The notes beneath the pieces are model-generated. The model ran no database searches. It was not told the DNA's origin and worked only from the letters and a program-made list of their open reading frames with translations. Positions 34,223 to 42,803 of a DNA stretch of 64,000 bases are shown in pieces (within the stretch, counting starts at the first letter, position 1; every line of letters begins with the position of its first letter). Made by a program: the position numbers and the translations under genes. Origin of the DNA: Candidatus Melainabacteria bacterium (GTDB taxonomy: Bacteria; Cyanobacteriota; Vampirovibrionia; Obscuribacterales; Obscuribacteraceae); contig PLXC01000013.1 of the NCBI GenBank assembly GCA_003151275.1, positions 1-64,000 on the forward strand, read 5' to 3'.

Positions 34223-34864
34223 TTAGTGCGGAAGCACGAGCCAATCATCTTTCAAAGGAATAACTCCACCGGTAATCTTATCAAGATCGCCATCAAGATC
34301 AGCGGCTTGCCTGAGCCCCGGCAAAGTTCCATGAACGTAAGCTTCGTGCGCATCAATGCTAGTCCATAACGTCGTCACCATGTATCGTCCATCTTCTTGA
34401 TCGACTTTGCTGAAGGCACCGGCAAGCATTCCCTCGACCTTACATAAGGCGGGAGTCCAAATCTTTTCTTGCATCTCAAAGAAGTGACTTTCTCTATCAG
34501 GCTTCACCAGGCAATCAGCAATTCTAAGCGCACCCGCTTCTTGCAGACTGTCACTCATCGAACCACGCATGCCTGGCATATCGTATCTGGGAGTTAGCAG
34601 TGAGACATCAATTGACTCGTAAGTTGTTAGTTGATCATTGTGGCGCACAATTTTGTCGTGCTGCTGCCGCATGAACTTTTGGTAGTGGCTTTCATCCTGC
34701 CATATTGCCAATATGCATGCTTCTTCTTTGGATTTTAAATTCCAGCCGCCAAACTGCCCGAGAAAACCGGGTACCTTTGATAACTGATTCCACTTACTTT
34801 GCGCAGCAGAAAATGGCACTTGCAGCTGTTCCGAAACGCGGCACATAATCCATTTTAAAAGCAT
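34223..34864 (-). CDS. YdbC-like protein (DUF4937, ABM-fold)
   Basis: A 213-residue protein. The first 95 residues (MLLKWIMCRVSEQLQVPFSAAQSKWNQLSKVPGFLGQFGGWNLKSKEEACILAIWQDESHYQKFM) closely follow the YdbC/DUF4937 pattern, an antibiotic-biosynthesis-monooxygenase-like fold, and the second half repeats it (VKPDRESHFFEMQEKIWTPALCKVEGMLAGAFSKVDQEDGRYMVTTLWTS), giving a tandem dimer in one chain. ABM proteins are small oxygenases or haem-binding proteins, but the function of DUF4937 is not known. No signal peptide. Confidence 0.8.
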   Translation of the reverse strand: MLLKWIMCRVSEQLQVPFSAAQSKWNQLSKVPGFLGQFGGWNLKSKEEACILAIWQDESHYQKFMRQQHDKIVRHNDQLTTYESIDVSLLTPRYDMPGMRGSMSDSLQEAGALRIADCLVKPDRESHFFEMQEKIWTPALCKVEGMLAGAFSKVDQEDGRYMVTTLWTSIDAHEAYVHGTLPGLRQAADLDGDLDKITGGVIPLKDDWLVLPH

Positions 34865-35304
34865 GTTTTTCCGTACCGATGACCGGAGGGCAACAAGGGG
34901 TAAGTATATCGCCCTTATATTGGATTCTTTCCATATTTCCCTTGGCAGAGGTCGCCACGTTTCGAATCAGACCTCGTCGTTTACTTAAGAAGTCTGGGGA
35001 TTCCACAAAAAATAGCAAGTTCCAGCTCAGTGCGTAACTCGGTTAGTGCTTGTTCGTTGAATTGTGCGCAGACTTGTTGGTGGTCAAAGACCCATCTGGC
35101 GCACCTCACGAATGAAGTCTTTCAGTCGTTTCGCACCGTATTTAGTGTCACTTTAACAGTATTGAGCAAGATGCCTTGCAGTTAGTCCATTTCCAAGTGG
35201 TACACTATTCGGTAAAGAATCCCCGCCTGTTGGCTTTTAAATCCCTGACCGGCAGACTTTTACGGTAATCTGTCTAGGTGCAGCGCAGTGAAGAAGGATA
35301 TTCA
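34865..35304. other. Intergenic stretch, nothing firm
   Basis: About 440 bp between divergent genes. GAGGTC/GACCTC form a small inverted repeat at about 34953-34980, and TTGCAG/TACACT 19 bp apart (near 35177-35207) could be a weak promoter for the next gene. No convincing gene seen. Confidence 0.3.
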
Positions 35305-35646
35305 ATGAAAGAGAGTTTTATCGACAAGGCTAAAGCGGACCTGAAAGTTATTGGCAGGACCGCTAATTTCGCAACGCAATTCACAAAGTACAAACTTGAA
35401 ATCCAAGCAAAGAAGCAAGAAAAAGAGCGTCTGTTAAAACAGATTGGGCAGAGCGTATACGACCTCTATAAGGCACACTCAACATTTAATGGTGAGGCTG
35501 TTCTTGAAGCGGTTGGAGGTGATTTCGAAACGTACAAACAGCTCGAAGACGATCTCGCGGCGATTGAAGAGCAGATTGTGCAGGCGAAGGCTGACTTGAA
35601 GGGAGCGCCCTCTGACACGGCAACCGAGCACGAAGATAAAGAATAG
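35305..35646 (+). CDS. Hypothetical coiled-coil protein (113 aa)
   Basis: Start at ATG 35305 with GAAGAAGGA upstream. The protein is almost entirely helical and charged (SFIDKAKADLKVIGRTANFATQFTKYKLEIQAKKQEKERLLKQIGQSVYDLYKAHSTF... then DDLAAIEEQIVQAKADLKG), a likely coiled coil with a short acidic tail. No signal peptide or membrane segment. A longer start 27 bases upstream is possible. Same direction as the next gene, 27 bases away. Confidence 0.65.
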   Translation: MKESFIDKAKADLKVIGRTANFATQFTKYKLEIQAKKQEKERLLKQIGQSVYDLYKAHSTFNGEAVLEAVGGDFETYKQLEDDLAAIEEQIVQAKADLKGAPSDTATEHEDKE

Positions 35647-35673
35647 TCGCTTTCCCTCATCCGCACTATTTCA

Positions 35674-36261
35674 GTGTTCCTTCTTCACAAGCCATCCAAA
35701 GCAGAAATTCAAGACTTTCTTGTCCGGCAGCGCGTGCTGGATTTTACCTATGATTGCGTCGGCGTGACAGGATCAGTCGATGTTCCTGTGCCTTACCATC
35801 TGGATCACAATCGTCTGCAAATCGGCTCAGGACGCGAAGCGTTTGAGCGCGCCAAAGTCGCCATCAGAGCTTGGAAGATGTTCAATTTACCGTGGATTCA
35901 GTTATGTTGGGTGGATGCCCCAATTGAGTCTGGAACTGTGGTGACCGTGCTGGCGAAACATCTGGGATTTTTTTCGCTGAATGCGTGTCGCATCGTCTAC
36001 CTTGTAACTGAAGAAAACGATCTGGGCATGAGTAGATTTGGATTCGCCTATGGCACGCTACCCGACCACGCAGAGTCTGGCGAAGAGCGCTTTACGGTGG
36101 AGTTTGACCATGAGACGCAAGTAGTAACATACGATCTCTATGCAGTGTCGAAACCACATCAGCTTTTGTCTCGACTCGGGTATCCCTACACTCGAAAAAT
36201 GCAAAAAAGATTTGTTGCGGATTCGCTTAGGGCAATGTCGAAAGCTACTAGCCAGCTTTAA
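35674..36261 (+). CDS. DUF1990 family protein
   Basis: A 195-residue protein that follows the DUF1990 pattern: YHLDHNRLQIGSGREAFERAKVAIRAWKMF, then LGFFSLNACRIVYLVTEE, FGFAYGTLPDHAESGEERFTVEF and a closing ...SRLGYPYTRKMQKRFVADSLRAM. The family function is unknown; it is found in bacteria and plants. The start is a GTG (no early ATG exists). Cytoplasmic. It converges with the decayed Hsp70-like gene. Confidence 0.9.
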   Translation: MFLLHKPSKAEIQDFLVRQRVLDFTYDCVGVTGSVDVPVPYHLDHNRLQIGSGREAFERAKVAIRAWKMFNLPWIQLCWVDAPIESGTVVTVLAKHLGFFSLNACRIVYLVTEENDLGMSRFGFAYGTLPDHAESGEERFTVEFDHETQVVTYDLYAVSKPHQLLSRLGYPYTRKMQKRFVADSLRAMSKATSQL

Positions 36262-36324
36262 TTGTGATCAGGTCAATCAGAGAGCCGTTCTAGAAGAGAT
36301 CCTATTGTAGACGCACGTGGACAC

Positions 36325-36660
36325 TTATTTCCCGTCGACAATTTTAAAATCCTTCGACCGCACTTTTTTAGAACTTCCTTCGGCATTGGTTCCATAGAGC
36401 TTGTCGACGCATGTGACTGGGCTTGTGCCACAGCTTGCGTGCTCCAATACATTCTTTTGAAGCACTTCTTCGCCATACAGAAAGTTTCCGTCTTCAGCAT
36501 AGTGAATTAGCGATGGAATTGTGAAAACACTTCCATCTGTTGCTTCTTGCGTGCGGCTGTAATTGCCCAACTGCAAGGTTCGGCTATCCTGCTTTACGGT
36601 GTCCCATAAGCTGATTACCGTGTTGGATGTTCCAAAATCAACTCCGAGTCGACCTGGCAT
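36325..36660 (-). pseudogene. Truncated Hsp70-like fragment
   Basis: 111 residues that match only the N-terminus of an Hsp70-type ATPase: MPGRLGVDFGTSNTVISLWD (phosphate-1 motif) through SLIHYAEDGNFLYGEEVLQKNVLE. Members normally exceed 450 residues; here translation stops and no further Hsp70 sequence is found in the 60 bases before the next gene. A GAGGT precedes the ATG. The gene directly follows a broken GrpE-like gene, so a chaperone/nucleotide-exchange pair appears to have been lost together. Confidence 0.85.
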
Positions 36661-36667
36661 TTTTACC

Positions 36668-37279
36668 TCAATCTGTATTCGATTGCTTTGATTCGGCAGC
36701 CCGCCTCAGAACTTTTCTTTCAAAGCAGATGCCGCACAGTCGCACTATTGCGTCATCGTCTTGTTCAAATGTGTCCTCTAATGATAGCGGCTCATGCATC
36801 CTGGCGTCGTATCGGACGATGCTACCTATCCGGTTCTCCTATTTCGAGTCCATGATTCTGCAGGCTCTGGATAAGGCGATTTGAGATTGCTTGAATGTCT
36901 TTAGCATTCAGAGACTTACGTTGAACGTTCAGCATGTGATCTTGCGCCAGCAGTTGCGCAACCGACCGGACAACTCTTGAAACAGCATCCTAAATCTGGT
37001 GCGAACTTCCTTCTCCTTTTGTTCTTCCGCTTGCTTGTTGTTCAAATTCAGGTCATGCCGCGCAGCATTCAAAAGCGCTTTGTTCTCGTCTTGTTCCAAT
37101 TTTATGAATTGCAATTCTCGTTCTAGATCCAGTAGGCGTTGCCGAGCCTGCTCCAATTCTTCTTGTAGTCCTGGATGATCAGATTCTTGAGATTTTGCGT
37201 GCTTATCTGCGGACACACTGAACTCTACTTGATTCGCCAACATGCCGATAATTTTCGACTTGTCTTCTATATAAGCCAC
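36668..37279 (-). pseudogene. Frameshifted GrpE-like nucleotide-exchange gene
   Basis: A coiled-coil N-terminus (MAYIEDKSKIIGMLANQVEF... ELEQARQRLLDLERELQFIKLEQDENKALL) is open to 36929. A second frame carries on from about 36985 to 36822 as SVAQLLAQDHMLNVQRKSLNAKDIQAISNRLIQSLQNHGLEIGEP, and a third from about 36840 to 36668 as IGSIVRYDARMHEPLSLEDTFEQDDDAIVRLCGICFERKVLRRAAE. Together they read as one GrpE-like protein with a coiled coil and a beta-rich tail, broken by two frameshifts. It lies immediately before the truncated Hsp70-like fragment. Confidence 0.8.
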
Positions 37280-37391
37280 TGTGGTCTGCGCTAAACCTCT
37301 ATCCGATTAATTTATGGGTCCCAGCCGGTCATTGCCACTGCGGATAGTGCTCGTGTAATATGATCGCTGGATAAGGCAACAGGCGGTGACC

Positions 37392-38483
37392 ATGACAACG
37401 TCGAAAACGCTAGAAAATCTGCGTTTTGAGATTAAACCGGTTCCCCGAGAGCGTATCGAGGATGCGGTCAATATCTGGGTGCTTAGTTTTGGCGACTTGA
37501 GACGTTCCTTCTGGCGTGATTATGCGGAGAATGAACTCGACTCTCTCTTGGGAGCGTTCGTCGGCGACGAACTTGGCGCAGTTGTTGGCGTGCATGATTT
37601 TGAGACAAGGTTTTTCGGCAAATGGATTCCTTGCGTAGGGATTGCTGCGGTTGCCAGCTCACCGACACGGCGCAGACAGGGATTCGTTAAGGCGCTTTTG
37701 ACGGAATGCTTGAAAAGTGCCCACAGAAGGAAAATTCCGCTTTCCATGCTGGGCGCGGCAGAACCGGCGATATATGAGCAAATGGGCTGGGCAGTCTCAG
37801 ATTGGCACTATTCGTTGGAACTTGACCTTGACCATTTAAGTAGACTTAGCAGTTTAGGAACTGCGGAGCGCTATGCAATTGTTGCCAATAATCGCCACGA
37901 AAAGGCGGCCGCGTTACGCGAACGCTGGCTCGCTGGTGGCAATCTCGGAATTCGGCGCGGCGAAAAAAGGTGGCAGCGTCTCGCCAGTGTCCTGGGACCC
38001 GATTTCGTCTGGCAATTGCTTCTCCATCACGACGGATACATGATCCTGGATCTGAGTAAGTCGAAACAGCGAGAGAAGCTCGTCATTGCAGAATGGGTCT
38101 ATTTGACCGACGATGCATTCAAAGATGGCTTAGCTTTCTTTGCCAACATGCAAAACCAGTACGAGCGCGTAGAGTGGGTGGATTCAACGCCAGAGCACCT
38201 TTTGCAGTTAGGTCTCGTAAACGATTCGAACGTCGTGCGATTACACACAGGTCATTTGTCGCGTATTGTGCACCTCGAAGCATTTGAGAAAGCAATTAAC
38301 ACATCGCTAAGTACTGTGCCTATGCGCGATCCGATCGCCGTCACATGCCCGAACAATAAAGATGGATTAACGCCGGGACAAATTATCCAGCTTGCGACCG
38401 ATTTCTGGACAGAACCTCCCAAAGATTGGCCGACACTAAATGTTCGTCGTGTTCCTCGTGCCTTCACAACGGAAAGATTCTGA
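37392..38483 (+). CDS. Eis-like GNAT N-acetyltransferase with SCP2-type C-terminus
   Basis: A 363-residue protein. The N-terminal GNAT domain (about 10-150) has the acetyl-CoA loop VASSPTRRRQGFVKALL (R-x-x-G/A-x-G pattern) and a following GNAT helix. The middle and C-terminal portions match the Eis-type second GNAT and sterol-carrier-like domain (e.g. LGLVNDSNVVRLHTGHLSRIVHLEAFEKAI). Eis enzymes acetylate multiple amines on aminoglycosides, peptides or proteins. The ATG at 37392 is preferred to the GTG two codons earlier. The neighbours give no clue to the substrate. Confidence 0.85.
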   Translation: MTTSKTLENLRFEIKPVPRERIEDAVNIWVLSFGDLRRSFWRDYAENELDSLLGAFVGDELGAVVGVHDFETRFFGKWIPCVGIAAVASSPTRRRQGFVKALLTECLKSAHRRKIPLSMLGAAEPAIYEQMGWAVSDWHYSLELDLDHLSRLSSLGTAERYAIVANNRHEKAAALRERWLAGGNLGIRRGEKRWQRLASVLGPDFVWQLLLHHDGYMILDLSKSKQREKLVIAEWVYLTDDAFKDGLAFFANMQNQYERVEWVDSTPEHLLQLGLVNDSNVVRLHTGHLSRIVHLEAFEKAINTSLSTVPMRDPIAVTCPNNKDGLTPGQIIQLATDFWTEPPKDWPTLNVRRVPRAFTTERF

Positions 38484-38591
38484 ACTTGCGAAAATAGTCC
38501 GATCTATCCGTGGCGCGGCTCCGATAATTCAAAATATGGTTGGTGCGGGCGCACTATCTGTGGTGCTACGTTCGTGCGCTCAATTAGGAAT

Positions 38592-39059
38592 TCAATGCCT
38601 AATAGCCAGAATGACAATCATCAAAATCAGCATTATTATGAGGACCACGCCTCCAACAGCTTTAACAGACAACGCGCCCTCTTCGCCTTCTTCAGTTGGA
38701 CTCGGGGCAAAACTGCTCTTTACTTTTCCGGCTGGCGTTTTCGTCGGCTCGATGACCCAATAACAATCACCACAGACAAGCCTTCCACTTCCAACATCTG
38801 TTGTCTCGCCCGAACATTTGGGACATTTAGTCGGATCCTGCGCTACCGGGGCAGCCTGAGAAATTATCGGCAGCGGTGCCTTCGGGTCTTTGGACAATAC
38901 CGGCGCGGCCTGGGGGCGTTGTGGCGTAGGAACGTCCACCTTTCCTTTCTTTGGTGCCGGACCGAATTTGTCGAAAACCCAGTAACATTCGCCACATACG
39001 AGTTTGCTACCGATATCTTCTGTTGCCGCACCGCACTTGGGGCAAGGATTGTCACTCAT
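38592..39059 (-). CDS. Tail-anchored protein with two zinc ribbons
   Basis: A 155-residue protein with two matching zinc-ribbon units: CPKCGAATEDIGSKLVCGECYWVF (residues 6-29) and CPKCSGETTDVGSGRLVCGDCYWVI (79-103), separated by a Pro/Ala-rich linker. At the C-terminus is a hydrophobic helix, VGGVVLIIMLILMIVILAI, with no signal peptide, so it would be anchored by the tail with both ribbons in the cytoplasm. Function unknown; the duplicated ribbons suggest binding of RNA, DNA or a protein partner at the membrane. Confidence 0.8.
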   Translation of the reverse strand: MSDNPCPKCGAATEDIGSKLVCGECYWVFDKFGPAPKKGKVDVPTPQRPQAAPVLSKDPKAPLPIISQAAPVAQDPTKCPKCSGETTDVGSGRLVCGDCYWVIEPTKTPAGKVKSSFAPSPTEEGEEGALSVKAVGGVVLIIMLILMIVILAIRH

Positions 39060-39239
39060 ATTTTCACACTAGACGCGAGGCGCGTAATTGTTGTCACAGG
39101 GTACAGCTGACGAAACTCTCATTAGATTAGCAGATAGTGGATGTTGTTTCTTTTGTTGGTCGGGGCAGACTCATCCGCGGCGAGGACAGTGCTTTGCTGG
39201 TCAGCTAAAATAGTATTTTCAGACCATAGGTAAAACTGG

Positions 39240-39638
39240 ATGGCATCTCATAGCATTGATGGCAATTGGCGAGGTCATTACACCTACGCAAAAAATCCAG
39301 ATGGTGGAAGTGGCTTTGATGCAAACTTTGTAACCAACGGCGAAGACGTGTCTGGCGACATAATGGACGATTTTTGGCCGGGAGCCGCCGTTTTGTCGGG
39401 AACCTTCTCCTTTCCATCTCTAAAATATACTAAGTCCTACATCGGTCAAAAGCTTGCTTCGGTGGAGTATCAAGGCACCATGAATGACGATGGTAAAACA
39501 ATAAGCGGCGCATGGAGTCTTGTCGAAGGCGAAAAGGTTGTGAGAGGCGCATGGACAGCTTACCGTACAGATCAAGAGTCGAAGCTCGCCAAGGCAAAAC
39601 TTGGCAAAGTAGTCGAAAAGGTGGACGAGGTTTATTGA
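39240..39638 (+). CDS. Hypothetical beta-rich protein (132 aa)
   Basis: A 132-residue cytoplasmic protein that predicts a small beta barrel (GNWRGHYTYAKNPDGGSGFDANFVTNGEDVSGDIMDD...LASVEYQGTMNDDGKTISGAWSL). The repeated 'x-x-G-x-W-x-x-x' strands resemble lipocalin-like or avidin-like sheet proteins, but no family is certain. A charged helix forms the C-terminus. Convergent with the following gene. Confidence 0.55.
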   Translation: MASHSIDGNWRGHYTYAKNPDGGSGFDANFVTNGEDVSGDIMDDFWPGAAVLSGTFSFPSLKYTKSYIGQKLASVEYQGTMNDDGKTISGAWSLVEGEKVVRGAWTAYRTDQESKLAKAKLGKVVEKVDEVY

Positions 39639-39660
39639 GGATGCCCCTCAATCAGGCTTG

Positions 39661-40857
39661 TTAGGCTACTTCAGCTATGTTGGCAATGAGCCGTGCTTCC
39701 GACAGCGAGCTGTTCCAAGTTAGTTCTTTTCGTGCTTCCTTGACGGAAGTTCCTGTTCTTTGGCAATAATGAAATACCATAATTGATTGATCCATGCTTG
39801 CCGTTCCAGTGCGCACTAGATTCAAACAATGCACTGCAACTTTTAACGACTTTAAATCAATTGCTTCGCTGGCTAACAATGCGCGAGCGAGGTCGTCAGT
39901 GAAGGTGGGATAGCTTTCAAGAGCGGCACGTAAGTCTTTGTCTGTGATTTTGCGAGTTCTCTTGAGGAAGTCGATGATGTTCTTTTTGAACTCGCCGAGT
40001 TCTTCCAATACTTTTTCAACAGGAACTTGGTGCGAATGTGCTTGACGCAACAACTCCTGCGCTTGCGCGAAATTTAGTTTTCCGTTCAAGACCATACTCT
40101 GTAGTCGCAGTGCCGCCTTTAATACTAGTGGCGGAACCAGTCCACGTTCGAAGAGTACTTCTCCGATTGGTTTATTCGTCTCAATTCCTATTTCTGCAGC
40201 GCTCAGAACTTCAGTCTCGCTGAGAATGGATGCTTCGCATAACAGTTCGCCTACCTTCGGCATCGCCGTATTCAAGACGACGTTGGATTTTCCTAGCGCT
40301 TCTAAAACAGATGCATGTGATGACCAAACGATTTTAAAGGCTCGCACAGCCGCGGTCTGCGAAATGCATTTCCCTCTAACGAGCACCAAAAGATCAATTG
40401 CTGCTTTCAATTGTTTCGCACTCATGGTTTCAGTTAAAACTAAAAGGCGCCCCAAGGTTAGATTGCTTTGCTCAGATTGCGCTATGAGAGCGTTGATCGG
40501 GCCTTCCGACATGACATCGGATTCTATTAATAGATCGGCGAGCTTTCTTCTAGGGGTGTCATCAATCTTTTGTACGATGCTAAAGAAAGGCAAACATTCC
40601 GTGATCGCTTTTTTGAGCACCGGCACGGCCATTTCTTTGGTGATTTCGCCTTGCTTGACCATTTGGGAAGCTTGCAACAGTGAGGTCAGGTCGCCCTCTC
40701 CAAGGTGACCGCTCATTACCAGCGCCCGACCAAATGGAAGACTGTTTTTGTGCGCGAGTATGTGTGCTTGGACTAAAACTTCTCCGCTCACGAGTCCCGA
40801 TGAACTAATCAGGTCGGAAGCAATGGAGCTAATTGTCGTATCCGGTCGCATATTCAT
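39661..40857 (-). CDS. GspE-N-like helical repeat protein
   Basis: A 398-residue cytoplasmic protein formed of repeated helical units like the GspE/PilB N-terminal domain: e.g. RRKLADLLIESDVMSEGPINALIAQSEQSNLTLGRLLVLTETMSAKQLKAAIDLL, VGELLCEASILSETEVLSAAEIGIETNKPIGEVLFERGLVPPLVLKAALRLQ. The unit 'L-x-G-x-x-L-x-x-x-x-x-I/L-x-x-x-x-L' recurs about six times. This domain occurs in secretion ATPases and c-di-GMP-dependent proteins as an adaptor. No ATPase part is present. The same type of unit follows the LRV repeats at 26291-26911 and is found in the DUF4388 protein at 44109. Confidence 0.7.
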   Translation of the reverse strand: MNMRPDTTISSIASDLISSSGLVSGEVLVQAHILAHKNSLPFGRALVMSGHLGEGDLTSLLQASQMVKQGEITKEMAVPVLKKAITECLPFFSIVQKIDDTPRRKLADLLIESDVMSEGPINALIAQSEQSNLTLGRLLVLTETMSAKQLKAAIDLLVLVRGKCISQTAAVRAFKIVWSSHASVLEALGKSNVVLNTAMPKVGELLCEASILSETEVLSAAEIGIETNKPIGEVLFERGLVPPLVLKAALRLQSMVLNGKLNFAQAQELLRQAHSHQVPVEKVLEELGEFKKNIIDFLKRTRKITDKDLRAALESYPTFTDDLARALLASEAIDLKSLKVAVHCLNLVRTGTASMDQSIMVFHYCQRTGTSVKEARKELTWNSSLSEARLIANIAEVA

Positions 40858-41044
40858 AGCGACTCCTAAGTTCGGCAGGAGGGCTGATTCTCATGCATTT
40901 TTGTGAGATGCCGCGGCGAATTGATTCCGCAGCAAAGCGGACCAATCAATATCGGGGGACTGGATGTGCGATACCGCTGGCGGTGCATCGCATGCATCTA
41001 GTAAATTAGAATCCTTCGACGGGCGGTTACTTCCTCATCGATGA

Positions 41045-41218
41045 CTATAATATGAAACCACGCTCACCTTTAGTCAATACGGGAAAATACGTAGTTCCAC
41101 TTAGTAGAATCATTAAATGTTCAGGAACTCCCAAGTGATTGCTCACGGAGAGCTGCACTCTAACGGCTTCTTTGTTAATCTGGTCAGCTAATCGAATACT
41201 TTCAGAATTATGCGACAT
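41045..41218 (-). CDS. Small hypothetical protein (57 aa)
   Basis: Start at ATG 41218 with GGAGGA eleven bases upstream. MSHNSESIRLADQINKEAVRVQLSVSNHLGVPEHLMILLSGT... is a soluble small protein with no recognised family. A longer frame reaches 41308 but has no better start. Confidence 0.45.
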   Translation of the reverse strand: MSHNSESIRLADQINKEAVRVQLSVSNHLGVPEHLMILLSGTTYFPVLTKGERGFIL

Positions 41219-41376
41219 GATTAGGTTTATCCTCCAGGCTTGGATATACGGCACCTTGCGGCGCCAGTAGGGAAGATTTGGGAGTTGGGCGAGAATGAAT
41301 ATAAGCACATCTTGTGAAACTTCTATGGAGAAGTAAGCAGGTGGATTTCTACCTCTCCGAGGCTCGCAATCTTGGC

Positions 41377-42528
41377 TTATGGCAATTTTTGTCGGAAACA
41401 GACCTGACGACTCTCATGGTCAAGCCAAACTAATTGCCGTTGAAGCTTTGGATATTCAACTTGAAAGTTCAAACGCATCTTTTTGCGAGAATGCGGCTTA
41501 ATTGAGAAGAGATATTCAGTGTTTTCAAAATCAATGTCGACTCCTGTACAGACGGGATTGCGGTTGCCGTTCCCGTCTTCCATGAACAAATCAATGGACT
41601 TAAGTTCGTGGTCGCTATCGTTGTGCACGACGACGTCCAAACGAAGGATGTGACCGTCAATGCCGTCTTTTAGCAGCTTGGAGCGCTCGACTTCGACATC
41701 TAAACCCTCCAGATTTTGCGATCCGCTTTTCGCCACGGGTTCAACGGCGGCGGGCATCAGCAAATCTGTATCGATCTGCATATTTAAATTATCGCCAGGC
41801 TCAAGCACCGCCTTCTTACCTTTATCCATTAGGGCGAATCCAGTCGCGACCAGCGCGCCGCCTGCTGCGCCTCCGGCGATGTTGTAGCCATGCATTGCGA
41901 TCGTATTTTTCATGCCAAAGACTTGATAGGCAATCAAGGCACCGACGACAGCGCCTCCTGCAGCGTGAGCCGCCACTCGTCCCAGTTCTCGCGCTTTAGA
42001 TTTCTTGGTCGACTGCACATAGTTGCTCGCGTCAGCCCTGAAGGCGAACCTTCGTCCATCAGGAGTCGTCAAATGATCGAACGATATGGATAGTGATCCA
42101 TCGCGGTGCATACGTTTGGGCATTTCGATTTTGGAGACTTTTCCGTGGAACACCGTTCCTTCGGGAATGACTTTGTTGTCGTCGACGTACATGTCTTCGG
42201 TTGTCTTGGCGGTGATTTCTTGACCAAGTTCGGCTGGGTATAAGTTTCCGTCCAAATCTCGATCGAAAAGATGCATACCGGTCGTTGGCACTGAAGCCAT
42301 CTTCAACTTGATCATGGTTCCCTGCGGAACTACATAATCAACAGATCCCTTCAGAAGCCTGGGCGCTGCAGCAGCACCGTTGGCGGTAATCGTGGGCTGA
42401 GCGGATTTTGGGGCGGTTGTTTGAGCATAAGCGCCGATCGAAGTCGACTGTGCCGTCGATATCACTATCGTCGCAAGCAATACCGCGCAAGATCTAATTG
42501 GCATTGATTGAATATGTCTAAGGTCCAT
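41377..42528 (-). CDS. Secreted protein with glycine-zipper-like membrane segment
   Basis: A 383-residue exported protein: signal peptide (residues 1-35, ACAVLLATIVISTAQSTSIGAYAQ-like), an N-terminal beta-rich domain (VDYVVPQGTMIKLKMASVPTTG...), and a Gly/Ala-rich segment at about 189-235 (AAHAAGGAVVGALIAYQVFG...IAGGAAGGALVATGFALMDKG) that looks like a glycine zipper or membrane-inserted hairpin. The C-terminal part is beta-rich (LDVVVHNDSDHELKSIDLFMED). Probably in the cell envelope; function unknown. Confidence 0.65.
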   Translation of the reverse strand: MDLRHIQSMPIRSCAVLLATIVISTAQSTSIGAYAQTTAPKSAQPTITANGAAAAPRLLKGSVDYVVPQGTMIKLKMASVPTTGMHLFDRDLDGNLYPAELGQEITAKTTEDMYVDDNKVIPEGTVFHGKVSKIEMPKRMHRDGSLSISFDHLTTPDGRRFAFRADASNYVQSTKKSKARELGRVAAHAAGGAVVGALIAYQVFGMKNTIAMHGYNIAGGAAGGALVATGFALMDKGKKAVLEPGDNLNMQIDTDLLMPAAVEPVAKSGSQNLEGLDVEVERSKLLKDGIDGHILRLDVVVHNDSDHELKSIDLFMEDGNGNRNPVCTGVDIDFENTEYLFSIKPHSRKKMRLNFQVEYPKLQRQLVWLDHESRQVCFRQKLP

Positions 42529-42655
42529 GAGCGCCTTCTTTGGGACCCCAAGAGTATAAGTGATTCAGGACTTTAGATGTTCTCAATGAATTAAAATTTT
42601 GGTAGCGGCTATATCGCGGAACCTGTGCGGCTGATGGGACACAGATGAAGGCTGT

Positions 42656-42765
42656 TTCATTCGAAGTATCGCAAGATGCGTGCGCTTAGCTCATTCGAAA
42701 TACGCAAGATATGTGGGCTCCATTTCGTTCGAAGCACGCAAGATTCGTGCGCTCTATTTCGTTCC
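42656..42765. repeat. Three tandem 34-35 bp repeats
   Basis: Units start at 42656, 42691 and 42725, with a partial fourth from 42759. Shared core: TTCGAA-x-x-ACGCAAGAT-x-x-GTG-x-GCTC, with a few changes per unit. They lie in the 275-bp gap between the glycine-zipper gene and the matrixin gene; no other feature is seen there. Confidence 0.8.
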
Positions 42766-42803
42766 GTCACCATATTCGGTGACCTATTTGGGTACGGGAT
42801 TGT

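Noticed and set aside
36945..36960. TTGCGCAA-like sequence inside the GrpE-like pseudogene
   Set aside because: It lies within former coding sequence, has no -10 box in the expected position and no partial inverted copy, so it is probably chance.
42656..42765. CRISPR array
   Set aside because: Units are directly adjacent and diverged, with no spacers and no cas genes in the window.
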